From contig CAYLQG010000082.1 of assembly GCA_964385705.1 (NCBI GenBank), positions 1-6,204 of the forward strand: DNA of 6,204 nucleotides. Reading direction: 5' to 3'. The notes beneath the pieces were generated by a model. It did not search any database. It saw only the letters and a program-made list of their open reading frames with translations, and was not told the origin of the DNA. Source of the DNA: DATKGN01 sp964385705 (GTDB taxonomy: Bacteria > Patescibacteriota > Microgenomatia > UBA10105 > UBA927). This document shows, piece after piece, positions 1 through 6,204 of this stretch (position 1 is its first letter; each line of letters begins with the position of its first letter). The position numbers and the translations under genes are program-made.

Positions 1-3000
1 CGCGACCATATCCTGGATTGTAGCAGGCGCAATCGGATCGGCAGTTATTCTTACATTACTTTATAATTTGGCGATCCCTCGGGGGCCGCCAAATATTCCG
101 CCGCCCACTGCTACGCAAATAGTTCAAGTTGCAACACAGGAGCCAACGAATACGCTTGCTAATGCGTACACCTCTGCTGACAATCATACATACATATTAC
201 CCACGCAAACCGCTGCTCCGACGGCGTTGCCTACACAAACAGCGCCGGTTACACAAACCCAGGTTCCTACAGCTCTTCCGTTGACAAATGTTCCGTCGAC
301 CGCCCTACCCAGCGCGACCGAAGTCGCTCCTGCGACAAATGTTCCGGCTGCACAAGGGCAGACATTACTGACTCAGAAACAACAAAGCGATCTTACGACG
401 AAAAACAGTGAAGACACGATGAGTGTCTCGGCGAATTTGTTAACGGTGAAAGAAACATACGGTGATGTTGTTTGCGGTCCGCTCATGGGATATATTCTCC
501 AGAAAGCGGGTTTACTTCCGGCAGACTATAATATTCACGATCTCTTCCTTTTGAACGATTTTCCAGGCAAGGGATTACCAATTCTTCAAACTATTTTCCC
601 CGAAGGTACGACCCAAGGTACAACGTGGCAATGGTATCAAACATCAACGTCAATACGTAATTTTGATTTTGCCGCACATCCCCTTAACGTGGGTGACGCT
701 CTTGAATTAAAAGGCGGTAAAGTGTCCCATTGGATGGTGATTACGAGAAAAGATGATCAGGGAAGGGTATATTCATTAACGAATATTGAGAGAGGATTTA
801 TCACGGGGGATGCGAGTGATCACACATTTATTATCGCTGAAGTACTTATCTATGATCCGAATGATCCGACAGCGGGACAATTCTACAAATGGACAGATCC
901 AACATATGCGTTATTAGATCAAAATGGTGCGAAGGGGTTCCGCTTATTCAGGCAAAATACGGTAACATCACAGGTGTTCGGATCTGAAGAAGCTCAAACA
1001 GCGCTTAATGCCCCTGCGGTCGTGCCGGGCTCTACTGCTATTGCACCTACTTCAACTGCGCCACAGACTAGCCTTGCGGATCAACAGGCTCAACTCATGG
1101 CAGCAACGTGGAATCAGGTTCCGTCTGATGCGCAGACTGCGCTTACAAAATATAAAGATTGGATGATTAAAAAGTCGGGGGAGTATAAAGTACCGATCCA
1201 GGTGCTTGCAGGTACTGCACAAAAAGAGTCGGGTGATAAGACCGGAATTGACAGAGAACATGAAGTAAGTGACAAGGGTGCGGTTGGTATTATGCAGATT
1301 CTCCCTAAGACGGAAATGGCAAATAGGCCAACGAAAAAAGCGTTATTGGACTGGCAGTTTAATATTGAATATGGGACTATTCTCTTAAACAATATTTATA
1401 ATAGTGAAGACCCTGAATACGGCGGATTCCATAATTGGCGTGACACTCTGGCTTTGTATTTTGGAGGGGATTGGACGTATTTGAAGGGCAATGGAAACGG
1501 CAAAGGATTTGCGTATGCAGACGATGCGTTACGACAGGGTGGCGTTTCGGAAGACATGATCCAGGCGATGAAAGATTCATCACACCTGAATGCCTTGACG
1601 CAGGGGAGTGTGCAGTCTCCGGTTGTCGCGACGACCTCAAATGGTATTACACAAATTCCGCTTGACACATCAATACCGGATTACAATACGTATACGGTAA
1701 AAAATGCACCGAACGCGGTCGCTCCTGATGGCGGCAGAATATTTAACACACGATCCTGGTATCTTCCGATTGCAAAGACCGATATGCCCCCGTTCGGAAC
1801 CGTTTGGAGCGCAGAGAATACGGACAAGGTTATCGCTTGGTATCACATTTTGGACGCGGGTTCCTTACGGTGGCAAATCAATAAAGTTAAGAAAAACGTT
1901 TATACCTATTGCAATATCCTCGTCCAGGATTTGACTGCCGCCCTTGGTGTTCCGCTGCCTTCATACGTGAACGGGAAAACGATGCTCGCCAATGACTACT
2001 ACGATTGGCTGCAGGGGCCGGTCGCTCAAGCTGCAGGATGGCAGACTAAGGATGCAAACGGACAGTTGATAACCGGAGAGGAAGCACAGCAATATGCGGA
2101 CCAGGGATATCCGGTTATTGCTGTTGCACAATTTAACGATACCCCTGATGAACACGGTCATATCGCACTCGTGAAGGGCGGCGTTCCGACTGATGGCTTC
2201 ATGCACAACGGAGTATATTATCCGAACAGTGTAAATGCAGGTCAAGAAGTGTTTAACAATATGAGCACATGGGAAGGATTTCACAATGGGTTGGAATCTC
2301 ACCCCGGTAAAACGATATTGTATGTTGTCAACCTGAAAGGCCCGTACCAATTTACGATGCCGGTAAACGGTTCTTCCTTCTTCGGAGGCGGGATAACCAT
2401 CATCGGGCTTTGGAATGCGATACGTGGGTCGGGAGTATTGACCCAAAAAGGTGTAGAGGGTTCATGGTGGGGCGGAGGAGAGCCTCCGAAGGAGCCGGAC
2501 AGAACGACATTCCCGCCTGAAGCTGATACACCACTTGAAAGTGCGATCAAGGCGTATTTAGCTAAATATGATACCGAAGCCTTCACCGGTGAAACAGTTC
2601 TTCCTCTTACTTCCGGGGTTTCTGCCGATGCACGGCAAAAACAAATAGCACAATTCATCATTGACGGACTCTGGAGTCAGATCGTACAGGATCAAAACGC
2701 CCGCGGCGGCTTTGCGGCAGCGCGTCCGGCAACTACGGCCCCGGTTACAGCTCCAGCTCCGGCGCCTGCAGCAGGTACAGCAAGCGTTGCGTCGGTCGAC
2801 AATACGAATGTTGCCTCCCTCAATTTACAGGTTGCGGCTGCACAGGCCGCTGATGTGCGGGGTGGAGGATTGGCAGCGAGACAAATTTTAGAGGGGGCAG
2901 CGGCCGCTCAAGTATTGTTACAGCAAGCCAGGGATGCAGATGCCGCAACTCCCGCAACTTCTCCGGATAAAGCGGCAAAACAGGCGGCAGTTGCGGCAGC

Positions 3001-6000
3001 GCAGACGTTGAGCGACCAACTGAACGCAAAGCATGTCGCCTCTGTCGTTACCCGTATTGATAATCAACTCCACACGGTAGTTAATCCGGCAGATCCGACA
3101 ACGACCGGCGGTTGGGGGCTGGCGCCGACTATTAGTGTGACTGCTACTGATGATGTGGTGCAAAAAATCGCGGCCTATGAATTATCCGTTCCTCTAAACA
3201 ATAATCCCGGCGCACATGCTGCCGCCATAGCCGCGCTTACATCATTTGCTGCTACCCGCGGGATTGTTGCAAATGTGCCGAAGCTCGGAGTTCCGGCGAC
3301 CGGCGGCCCGGATTATGAGAAAGCACTCATCTACATTGTGAAAGACGCCGTCGGCGGTACAACGACGGGAACTACAGCGCCAACGATAACTATCACGACG
3401 GCTCCAACCGCGGTAACAACCAATATGTCTGCGTACCTCGGTGATGCCGCCANNNNNNNNNNNNNNNNNNNNNNNNNNNNNNNNNNNNNNNNNNNNNNNN
3501 NNNNNNNNNNNNNNNNNNNNNNNNNNNNNNNNNNNNNNNNNNNNNNNNNNNNGATAAATAGCGTGCCTAAAGACGCTGCGGAGTATGCAAAATTCGGTAT
3601 GGTGCCGCCGAATCAGAAAACGGCGGGACTGCTTGGCCGGCGCGATAACACATTCTTCAAATGGGTCAACGCGACGCCGTTTGGCATCGGACAACCGGGA
3701 TGGAAGCTGAGTTATGCATTCTCAAAATACGGCCTTGCCGAAACCGCGCGGTTCGTGATTATGAGGGGATTTTTCGGTCTTGCCACGGGTCCCGCCAATC
3801 CTGTACTACAGGCGTTTAATGGACAAACGTTTACAAATGCCACAACGAATGTTATAACTTTTGCTCCGTTATGGACTAAATGGGTTGCGCAATTCGGTCT
3901 ATACGATATTCTTCGTATTTTCCCGTCCGATTCGCAGGGCACGGCGACGAAGTATCTATCTGCTCCGGGAATAATAGCCCGTTACACGTTCGCGCTCATG
4001 GTGCCTGCTCCTATGCAAATTCCGACCGCCGCGACCTTCCTTGTGTCAGATCTATTACGAGCGATCAAATTGGTAAGGGTGACTCTTGGCGGAGAAAAGT
4101 CGACCCTTCCGATAGGCTCTTTTGATCCAACCACCAGCCCATTGACCAATTGGCTTCCGGGGTTTAAAAAACCGGCGACCCCGGTGACGTATGACAAGTT
4201 AAACAAGTTGGGTAAGCTGGTATGGAATACAAATATAAAATGGAGCTGGAAGGATCCGAGAACACCTATTCCAATATGGATATTAGCGACGCCCAAATCA
4301 CACCCGACTGCCTACGCGTTTTCCCGGTTTGTTCTGCCGATCGGCTTTAATGCAGCGTGGGTTATATGGTTCCCGCCGTCATGGCACTTTACGGCGATGA
4401 CCATTCCTCTCCACATTTTTGATGCGCTCCGCATTGCATTTACTCCGGATGGGTACCGGCAATGGCATGAAGAATCTCCGTATGATCAGAAAGCGGTGGC
4501 GGCTCACGAAGCAGCAGCGAAAGAGCAAGCTGCAGTAACAAAAGAAAAAATTTACATGGGTGCCACAAAGCTGCTTACGATTATCAGTACGGAAAGTGAC
4601 ATCGACGGCGCGGAAACGACCGCGGCAATCACTGAACTTAAAACGTACGTGAAAACATACGTATATCCCTCAATCACGCTCTTTAATAAAGATAAACAGT
4701 TTACCAAAGATTTACCCGGAATAAGAAAACTTGCCCATCAGTTACTTTTGGTACGCGCCCTCATGATTCCTTTTGCCGATGGGAAAGCGAAGGACTGGGT
4801 TGGTGCAATGGCTGACGGGCTTAGGTCCACACCGCCCCAAGCAGATGATGCGATCACCACACCAATCGTTACGCAATTACTCGCGGCTGTTAAAAGCGCG
4901 ATCCCCGATGCAGCAAATCGACCCTCCGATACAGTCGTCACGTTACAAGGGAAAGATTTTATAAACGGTCGTCTCACACAGGTGAAACGGTGGGAAGCAG
5001 CGTTTACGACAATAGCAGCGAGTTTGTCCAATACAAACGATGTAGCAACGCTTACAAATCAGATTAAAGCGTTTGTGAGTATCGCGGTCGGGGAAAACCA
5101 AGTATTTTATGATACATGGGTAGCGTATGCAGCTCAAAAGAAAGCGGCGGCATATACGGCACCTCCCGTTGTGAAGGTCAGTGATGCTGCGATATTGAGC
5201 GCCGCGTACGAACTGCTGAGAGATGAAAATAACCTTGATAGCGTTGTAACGCTCAATCAGGCAAACACGGTACTTGATAACGCAATGAGCGCTTTAGTGT
5301 TCCCGGATGCGGCGGCCTACAACGTCGAACTTATCCGCGCGCTTGCCGCTGCCAAAGCGAAGGCGACCGAAATTCATAATGCCCGGAATCTATTCCGCTC
5401 GTACGTTGCTGGCCAGAGGGTAGGATTAATCACCGATCTTTTTGCCGGACAAACAGTGCCAGCGACAGTTGCTTCCCATAAGACTGCATTTGAACGTGCC
5501 CCTCAATTTACTGCGCTCAAGGCGCTTGATCCGACGGCTATCGCAGACCCGTATATTGAAGTTGAAGCCAACAATATAGTTACGGATATCGGAACTTTCC
5601 CGACCATCACGAATGTGACTGCAATGATTCAGGCAGGGGTTCAGGCACTTCTTGCGGGTGGAGACAGTGCTCTGAGAGATGCAGCAGTAAAGGCAGCGAT
5701 TATTAGTGCAGTGCCACAGGGAACCCACGCGCTTGATGTTTATAATCCATGGGTTGCCCATGAGCTTTCGAGCTTAGGCGCAGAAGCCCAGGTTGAATAC
5801 GAAGATATCATCAATGCGCCGCCGGATCCTGTTGCTGCGGCAAGCCAAGCGCTTGCACGAATGGAGGCGTTTATCAGCGCCGGCGGTGTTCATCCGGTGG
5901 ATCAGTTTGCGATTCAAATCAATGCCTGGGAGAGTCTCAATAATTTATCGGCGTCGATGAAGCGGAGAGTTGGCGTTACAAAAGCACAATTAACCCATGC

Positions 6001-6204
6001 CAAGACTGCGCTTACCGCGATTGGAACAGAATCAATCGCTGTACAACTCCGGGATGCGTTCGTTAGGGATGCAAACTATTCGGCGGATTTGGAAAAATCG
6101 TACCTCACAAACTGGTTTACCACATTGGGCGTTGATAAAAGGACGTCGGCAAGGACGATTAATAAAGTAGTGAGCGAAAGTCAGAATCTTGCCGCCGCGA
6201 TCCG
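1..6204 (+). CDS. Giant membrane-anchored multidomain cell-wall hydrolase (papain-fold + SLT lysozyme-like + papain-fold), partial at both ends
   Basis: The frame starting at base 2 is open to the last base, so both the start and the stop of the gene lie outside the window. Base 1 and bases 6203-6204 belong to split codons. The readable part is 2,033 residues, over 200 kDa. Domain order is: N-terminal transmembrane helix, Thr/Pro stalk, papain-like domain, SLT transglycosylase, second papain-like domain, Ala/Pro hinge, Ala-rich helices, assembly gap, aromatic/hydrophobic section, long helical C-terminal section. The three enzyme modules each carry recognisable catalytic residues, so peptidoglycan is the likely substrate and the catalytic part is probably outside the membrane. 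Coding is supported by the uninterrupted frame, a periodic codon pattern (nearly all TGC/TGT triplets straddle codon boundaries) and the domain motifs. The frame matches on both sides of the gap, and the other two + frames hit stops within a few codons after it. The gap could still hide a gene boundary. No named gene is recognised. Single-gene reading is well supported before the gap and likely across it; the cellular role is inferred. Confidence 0.88.
11..79 (+). other. Transmembrane helix (membrane anchor) at the visible N-terminus
   Basis: Residues about 4-26 form an uninterrupted hydrophobic run beginning SWIVAGAIGSAVILTLLY and ending just before Pro-Arg-Gly-Pro-Pro. The length fits one bilayer-spanning helix. 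A Pro/Thr-rich stalk and then wall-hydrolase domains follow, so the C-terminal side is most likely extracytoplasmic and this helix acts as a signal anchor. The first visible codon is already at the helix edge, so any cytoplasmic part or earlier helices are upstream. It could instead be the last helix of a multi-pass domain. Confidence 0.8.
83..355 (+). other. Thr/Pro/Ala-rich low-complexity stalk with degenerate repeats
   Basis: Residues about 28-118 are dominated by Thr, Pro, Ala and Gln with few charged residues, as expected of an extended, disordered wall-spanning stalk between a membrane anchor and an enzyme. Short units recur: PTALP at residues 73-77 and 89-93, and STALP at 99-103. The 12-base string acaaatgttccg occurs at 284-295 and again at 335-346, encoding Thr-Asn-Val-Pro both times. 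Such stalks are often glycosylated or length-variable; nothing here proves either. Confidence 0.75.
419..952 (+). other. Papain-fold cysteine peptidase/amidase domain 1 (C39- or NlpC/P60-like)
   Basis: Residues about 140-317. The Cys-His-Asn order of papain-fold enzymes is visible: Cys158 in GDVVCGPLMGYIL at the start of a helix, His243 in SHWMVITR on a strand, and Asn261 in YSLTNIERG on the next strand. Spacing and context fit a peptidase C39-like, NlpC/P60 or CHAP fold. Other landmarks are HDLFLLNDF (179-187), NFDF (220-223) followed by a Val-Gly-Asp turn near 232, and YDPNDP followed by a WTDP motif near the end. From memory, similar domains with an HDLF...FDF...YDP...WT pattern occur in Chloroflexota and candidate-phylum bacteria; this was not checked. 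The likely activity is cleavage of peptide bonds in peptidoglycan stems or cross-bridges. Proteolysis of a protein substrate is the main alternative. Confidence 0.7.
953..1150 (+). other. Linker between papain domain 1 and the SLT domain
   Basis: Residues about 318-383. The first part is rich in Ala, Thr, Ser and Pro (for example VVPGSTAIAPTSTAPQTS) and resembles the membrane-proximal stalk. The second part, from about residue 355, is Gln/Ala-rich and probably helical, leading into the transglycosylase. It probably lets the two enzyme domains move independently. Confidence 0.6.
1151..1546 (+). other. SLT-type lytic transglycosylase / lysozyme-like domain
   Basis: Residues about 384-515. All the hallmarks of the SLT (goose-lysozyme-like) fold appear in order. 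Glu409 in AQKESG is the expected catalytic acid. GAVGIMQILPKT (from 426) is the conserved Gly-x-Met-Gln-x-x-Pro substrate-groove motif. DWQFNIEYG (450-458) matches the usual D...N...G helix, and TLALYFGG (482-489) matches the usual A-Y-N-x-G motif. GFAYADDAL (502-510) supplies the late conserved tyrosine. The family cleaves the MurNAc-GlcNAc bond in the glycan strand with formation of a 1,6-anhydro ring. Canonical Asn in the A-Y-N-x-G motif is Phe487 here, a substitution found in some divergent members. Length is normal for the domain and the catalytic site looks intact. Confidence 0.88.
1547..1720 (+). other. Spacer between the SLT domain and papain domain 2
   Basis: Residues about 516-573. 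A short amphipathic helix (SEDMIQAMKD) closes the SLT part. A polar Thr/Ser/Asn-rich spacer follows, containing IPDYNTYTVKNAP. No known domain is recognised. Its composition fits a flexible connector. Confidence 0.5.
1721..2341 (+). other. Papain-fold domain 2 (CHAP/NlpC-P60-related), distinct from domain 1
   Basis: Residues about 574-780. The putative nucleophile is Cys637 in the motif TYCNILVQDL, and the putative base is His720 in HGHIALVKGG. EEAQQYADQGYPVIAV (693-708), just before the His strand, matches the AxxLAxxGYPVVAV pattern that I recall from CHAP-like wall hydrolases of phages, Chloroflexota and cyanobacteria. The NDYYDWLQG stretch (to 672) is also typical of that group. A third catalytic residue cannot be assigned with certainty; Asn or His in the following FMHNG segment is a candidate. 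The motifs differ from those of domain 1 (CGPL and SHWMV), so this is not a recent tandem duplicate. The expected role is peptidoglycan amidase or endopeptidase. The exact bond cut is unknown. Confidence 0.65.
2342..2722 (+). other. Post-catalytic segment of unknown function
   Basis: Residues about 781-907. It begins with a Gly-rich weakly hydrophobic stretch (SSFFGGGITIIGLWNAI), too short and Gly-rich to call a transmembrane helix with confidence. Next come a Trp/Gly/Pro-rich turn (SWWGGGEPPKEPDR) and two predicted amphipathic helices (near 840-850 and 880-900). I do not recognise a family. It could be a small wall-binding or docking module. Confidence 0.4.
2723..2800 (+). other. Ala/Pro/Thr hinge
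   Basis: Residues about 908-933 are almost entirely Ala, Pro, Thr, Val and Gly, including an alternating APAPAPAA run. This is a classic flexible hinge. It separates the enzymatic N-terminal portion from the helical remainder and is a natural domain boundary. Confidence 0.7.
2801..3358 (+). other. Ala-rich helical segment, family unknown
   Basis: Residues about 934-1119. Alanine-dense helices such as LAARQILEGAAAAQVLLQQA and KAAKQAAVAAAQTLSDQL are separated by short Pro/Gly/Asn turns. Heptad-like hydrophobic spacing is present but mixed with Gly breaks, so a bundle is more likely than one long coiled coil. No catalytic motif is seen. It looks structural. Confidence 0.5.
3359..3424 (+). other. 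Thr-rich linker running up to the assembly gap
   Basis: Residues about 1120-1141 are more than half threonine, with Ala and Pro (for example TTAPTITITTAPTAV). It resembles the earlier stalks and probably marks another domain boundary. Low-complexity sequence just before the run of N is a plausible reason for the break in assembly. Confidence 0.6.
3453..3552. other. Assembly gap (100 N)
   Basis: Exactly 100 unspecified bases. This is the conventional placeholder for a scaffold gap of unknown length, so the real distance may be very different. The frame open before the gap is also open after it as written; with a placeholder length that match is one-in-three by chance. The other two + frames close within three codons after the gap, so the downstream reading frame is not in doubt. 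Codons 1151-1184 in this numbering are unreadable. Confidence 0.97.
3554..4500 (+). other. Aromatic, hydrophobic section with candidate membrane segments
   Basis: Residues about 1185-1500. The composition changes sharply from the Ala-rich part upstream: Trp, Phe, Tyr, Ile and Pro become common. Four hydrophobic stretches stand out: near 1239-1265 (contains FVIMRGFFGLATG), near 1284-1306 (FAPLWTKWVAQFGLYDIL), near 1330-1362 (FALMVPAPMQIPTAATFLV), and 1439-1480 (FVLPIGFNAAWVIWFPP). The last is the best transmembrane candidate. Most carry an Arg or Lys or several prolines, so they could be interfacial or re-entrant helices rather than clean spans. No family is recognised. If it is membrane-embedded, the enzyme modules would be tethered at both ends. 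Confidence 0.45.
4501..6204 (+). other. Long predicted all-helical C-terminal section, family unknown, continues past the window
   Basis: Residues about 1501-2067. Ala/Leu/Lys/Glu-rich helices of 15-30 residues alternate with short Pro/Asp/Asn turns. It opens with a charged helix (KAVAAHEAAAKEQAAVTKEK). Three stretches (residues about 1523-1567, 1668-1713 and 1736-1786) seem to share a loose pattern of helix, Asp/Asn-rich turn, second helix, aromatic/Pro turn, as in degenerate helical-hairpin repeats. No cysteine, no obvious catalytic motif, and no clear transmembrane helix is seen. It could be a scaffold, an adhesive arm or a partner-binding solenoid. Confidence 0.5.

Noticed and set aside
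419..421. First in-frame ATG as the gene's start codon
   Set aside because: The frame is open upstream to base 2 and encodes a clear transmembrane helix and Thr/Pro stalk that belong to the protein. The true start is therefore before the window.
1961..2446. 161-codon open frame on the minus strand
   Set aside because: It lies wholly opposite the well-supported papain domain 2 and the segment after it. Its translation has no recognisable motif and a shadow-like composition. An Ala/Thr/Pro-rich gene of this codon pattern readily produces antisense open frames.
2299..2661. 120-codon minus-strand open frame
   Set aside because: It overlaps another antisense frame and sits opposite continuous coding sequence. 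No domain is recognised, so it is treated as a shadow.
3453..3552. A gene boundary hidden in the gap, giving two separate genes
   Set aside because: Not excluded, but not adopted. The same frame is open on both sides, no start or stop signals flank the gap, and the linker-rich protein style continues. The compositional change after the gap keeps the alternative alive.
3242..3694. 150-codon minus-strand open frame spanning the gap
   Set aside because: About a quarter of it is unreadable N, which cannot show stops. The remainder is Arg/Cys-rich shadow sequence opposite the main gene.
5426..5761. 111-codon minus-strand open frame rich in Cys, Arg and Asn
   Set aside because: It is antisense to the main frame, which stays open throughout. 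The cysteines arise from reverse-complemented GCA/ACA codons, with no zinc-finger-like spacing that holds up.

Overview
The window is one continuous protein-coding stretch. On the + strand, the frame whose codons begin at base 2 has no stop codon from the first base to the last. The only interruption is a run of exactly 100 N at 3453-3552, and the same frame is open on both sides of it. Neither a start nor a stop codon for this gene lies in the window, so it is an internal piece of a giant gene. There are 2,033 readable codons, 1,150 before the gap and 883 after it. In this entry, residue n is the codon starting at base 3n-1. I see no second gene, intergenic spacer, promoter, terminator, RNA gene, CRISPR array or mobile element. 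The many shorter open frames on the other strand and in other frames look like shadows of this gene.

Layout. A transmembrane helix (residues about 4-26) is followed by a Thr/Pro/Ala-rich stalk (about 28-118). Three cell-wall-hydrolase-like modules come next: a papain-fold peptidase/amidase (about 140-317, Cys158/His243/Asn261), a lysozyme-like SLT transglycosylase (about 384-515, Glu409), and a second, different papain-fold domain (about 575-780, Cys637/His720). After a short spacer and an Ala/Pro hinge (about 908-933) comes an Ala-rich helical segment (934 to about 1110) and a Thr-rich linker that runs almost to the assembly gap. After the gap, an aromatic and hydrophobic section (about 1235-1480) may sit in or on a membrane. 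A long, apparently all-helical section of unknown function then runs out of the window (about 1490-2067).

Interpretation. The architecture suggests a membrane-anchored, extracytoplasmic protein that cuts both the peptide and glycan parts of peptidoglycan, attached to a very large helical or membrane-associated body. Remodelling of the cell's own wall, opening the wall for a secretion or conjugation machine, and attack on neighbouring cells all fit. The sequence does not choose among them. A striking direct observation is that only two cysteines occur among the 2,033 readable residues, and both are the predicted catalytic nucleophiles.

Organism. This is bacterial coding sequence in the standard code (no in-frame TGA), with moderate GC and mixed codon use. 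From memory, the Thr/Pro/Ala stalks and both papain-like domains resemble proteins of Chloroflexota and of candidate-phylum bacteria such as Microgenomates/Patescibacteria. The 100-N gap points to a draft or metagenome-assembled scaffold. The taxonomic guess is low confidence.
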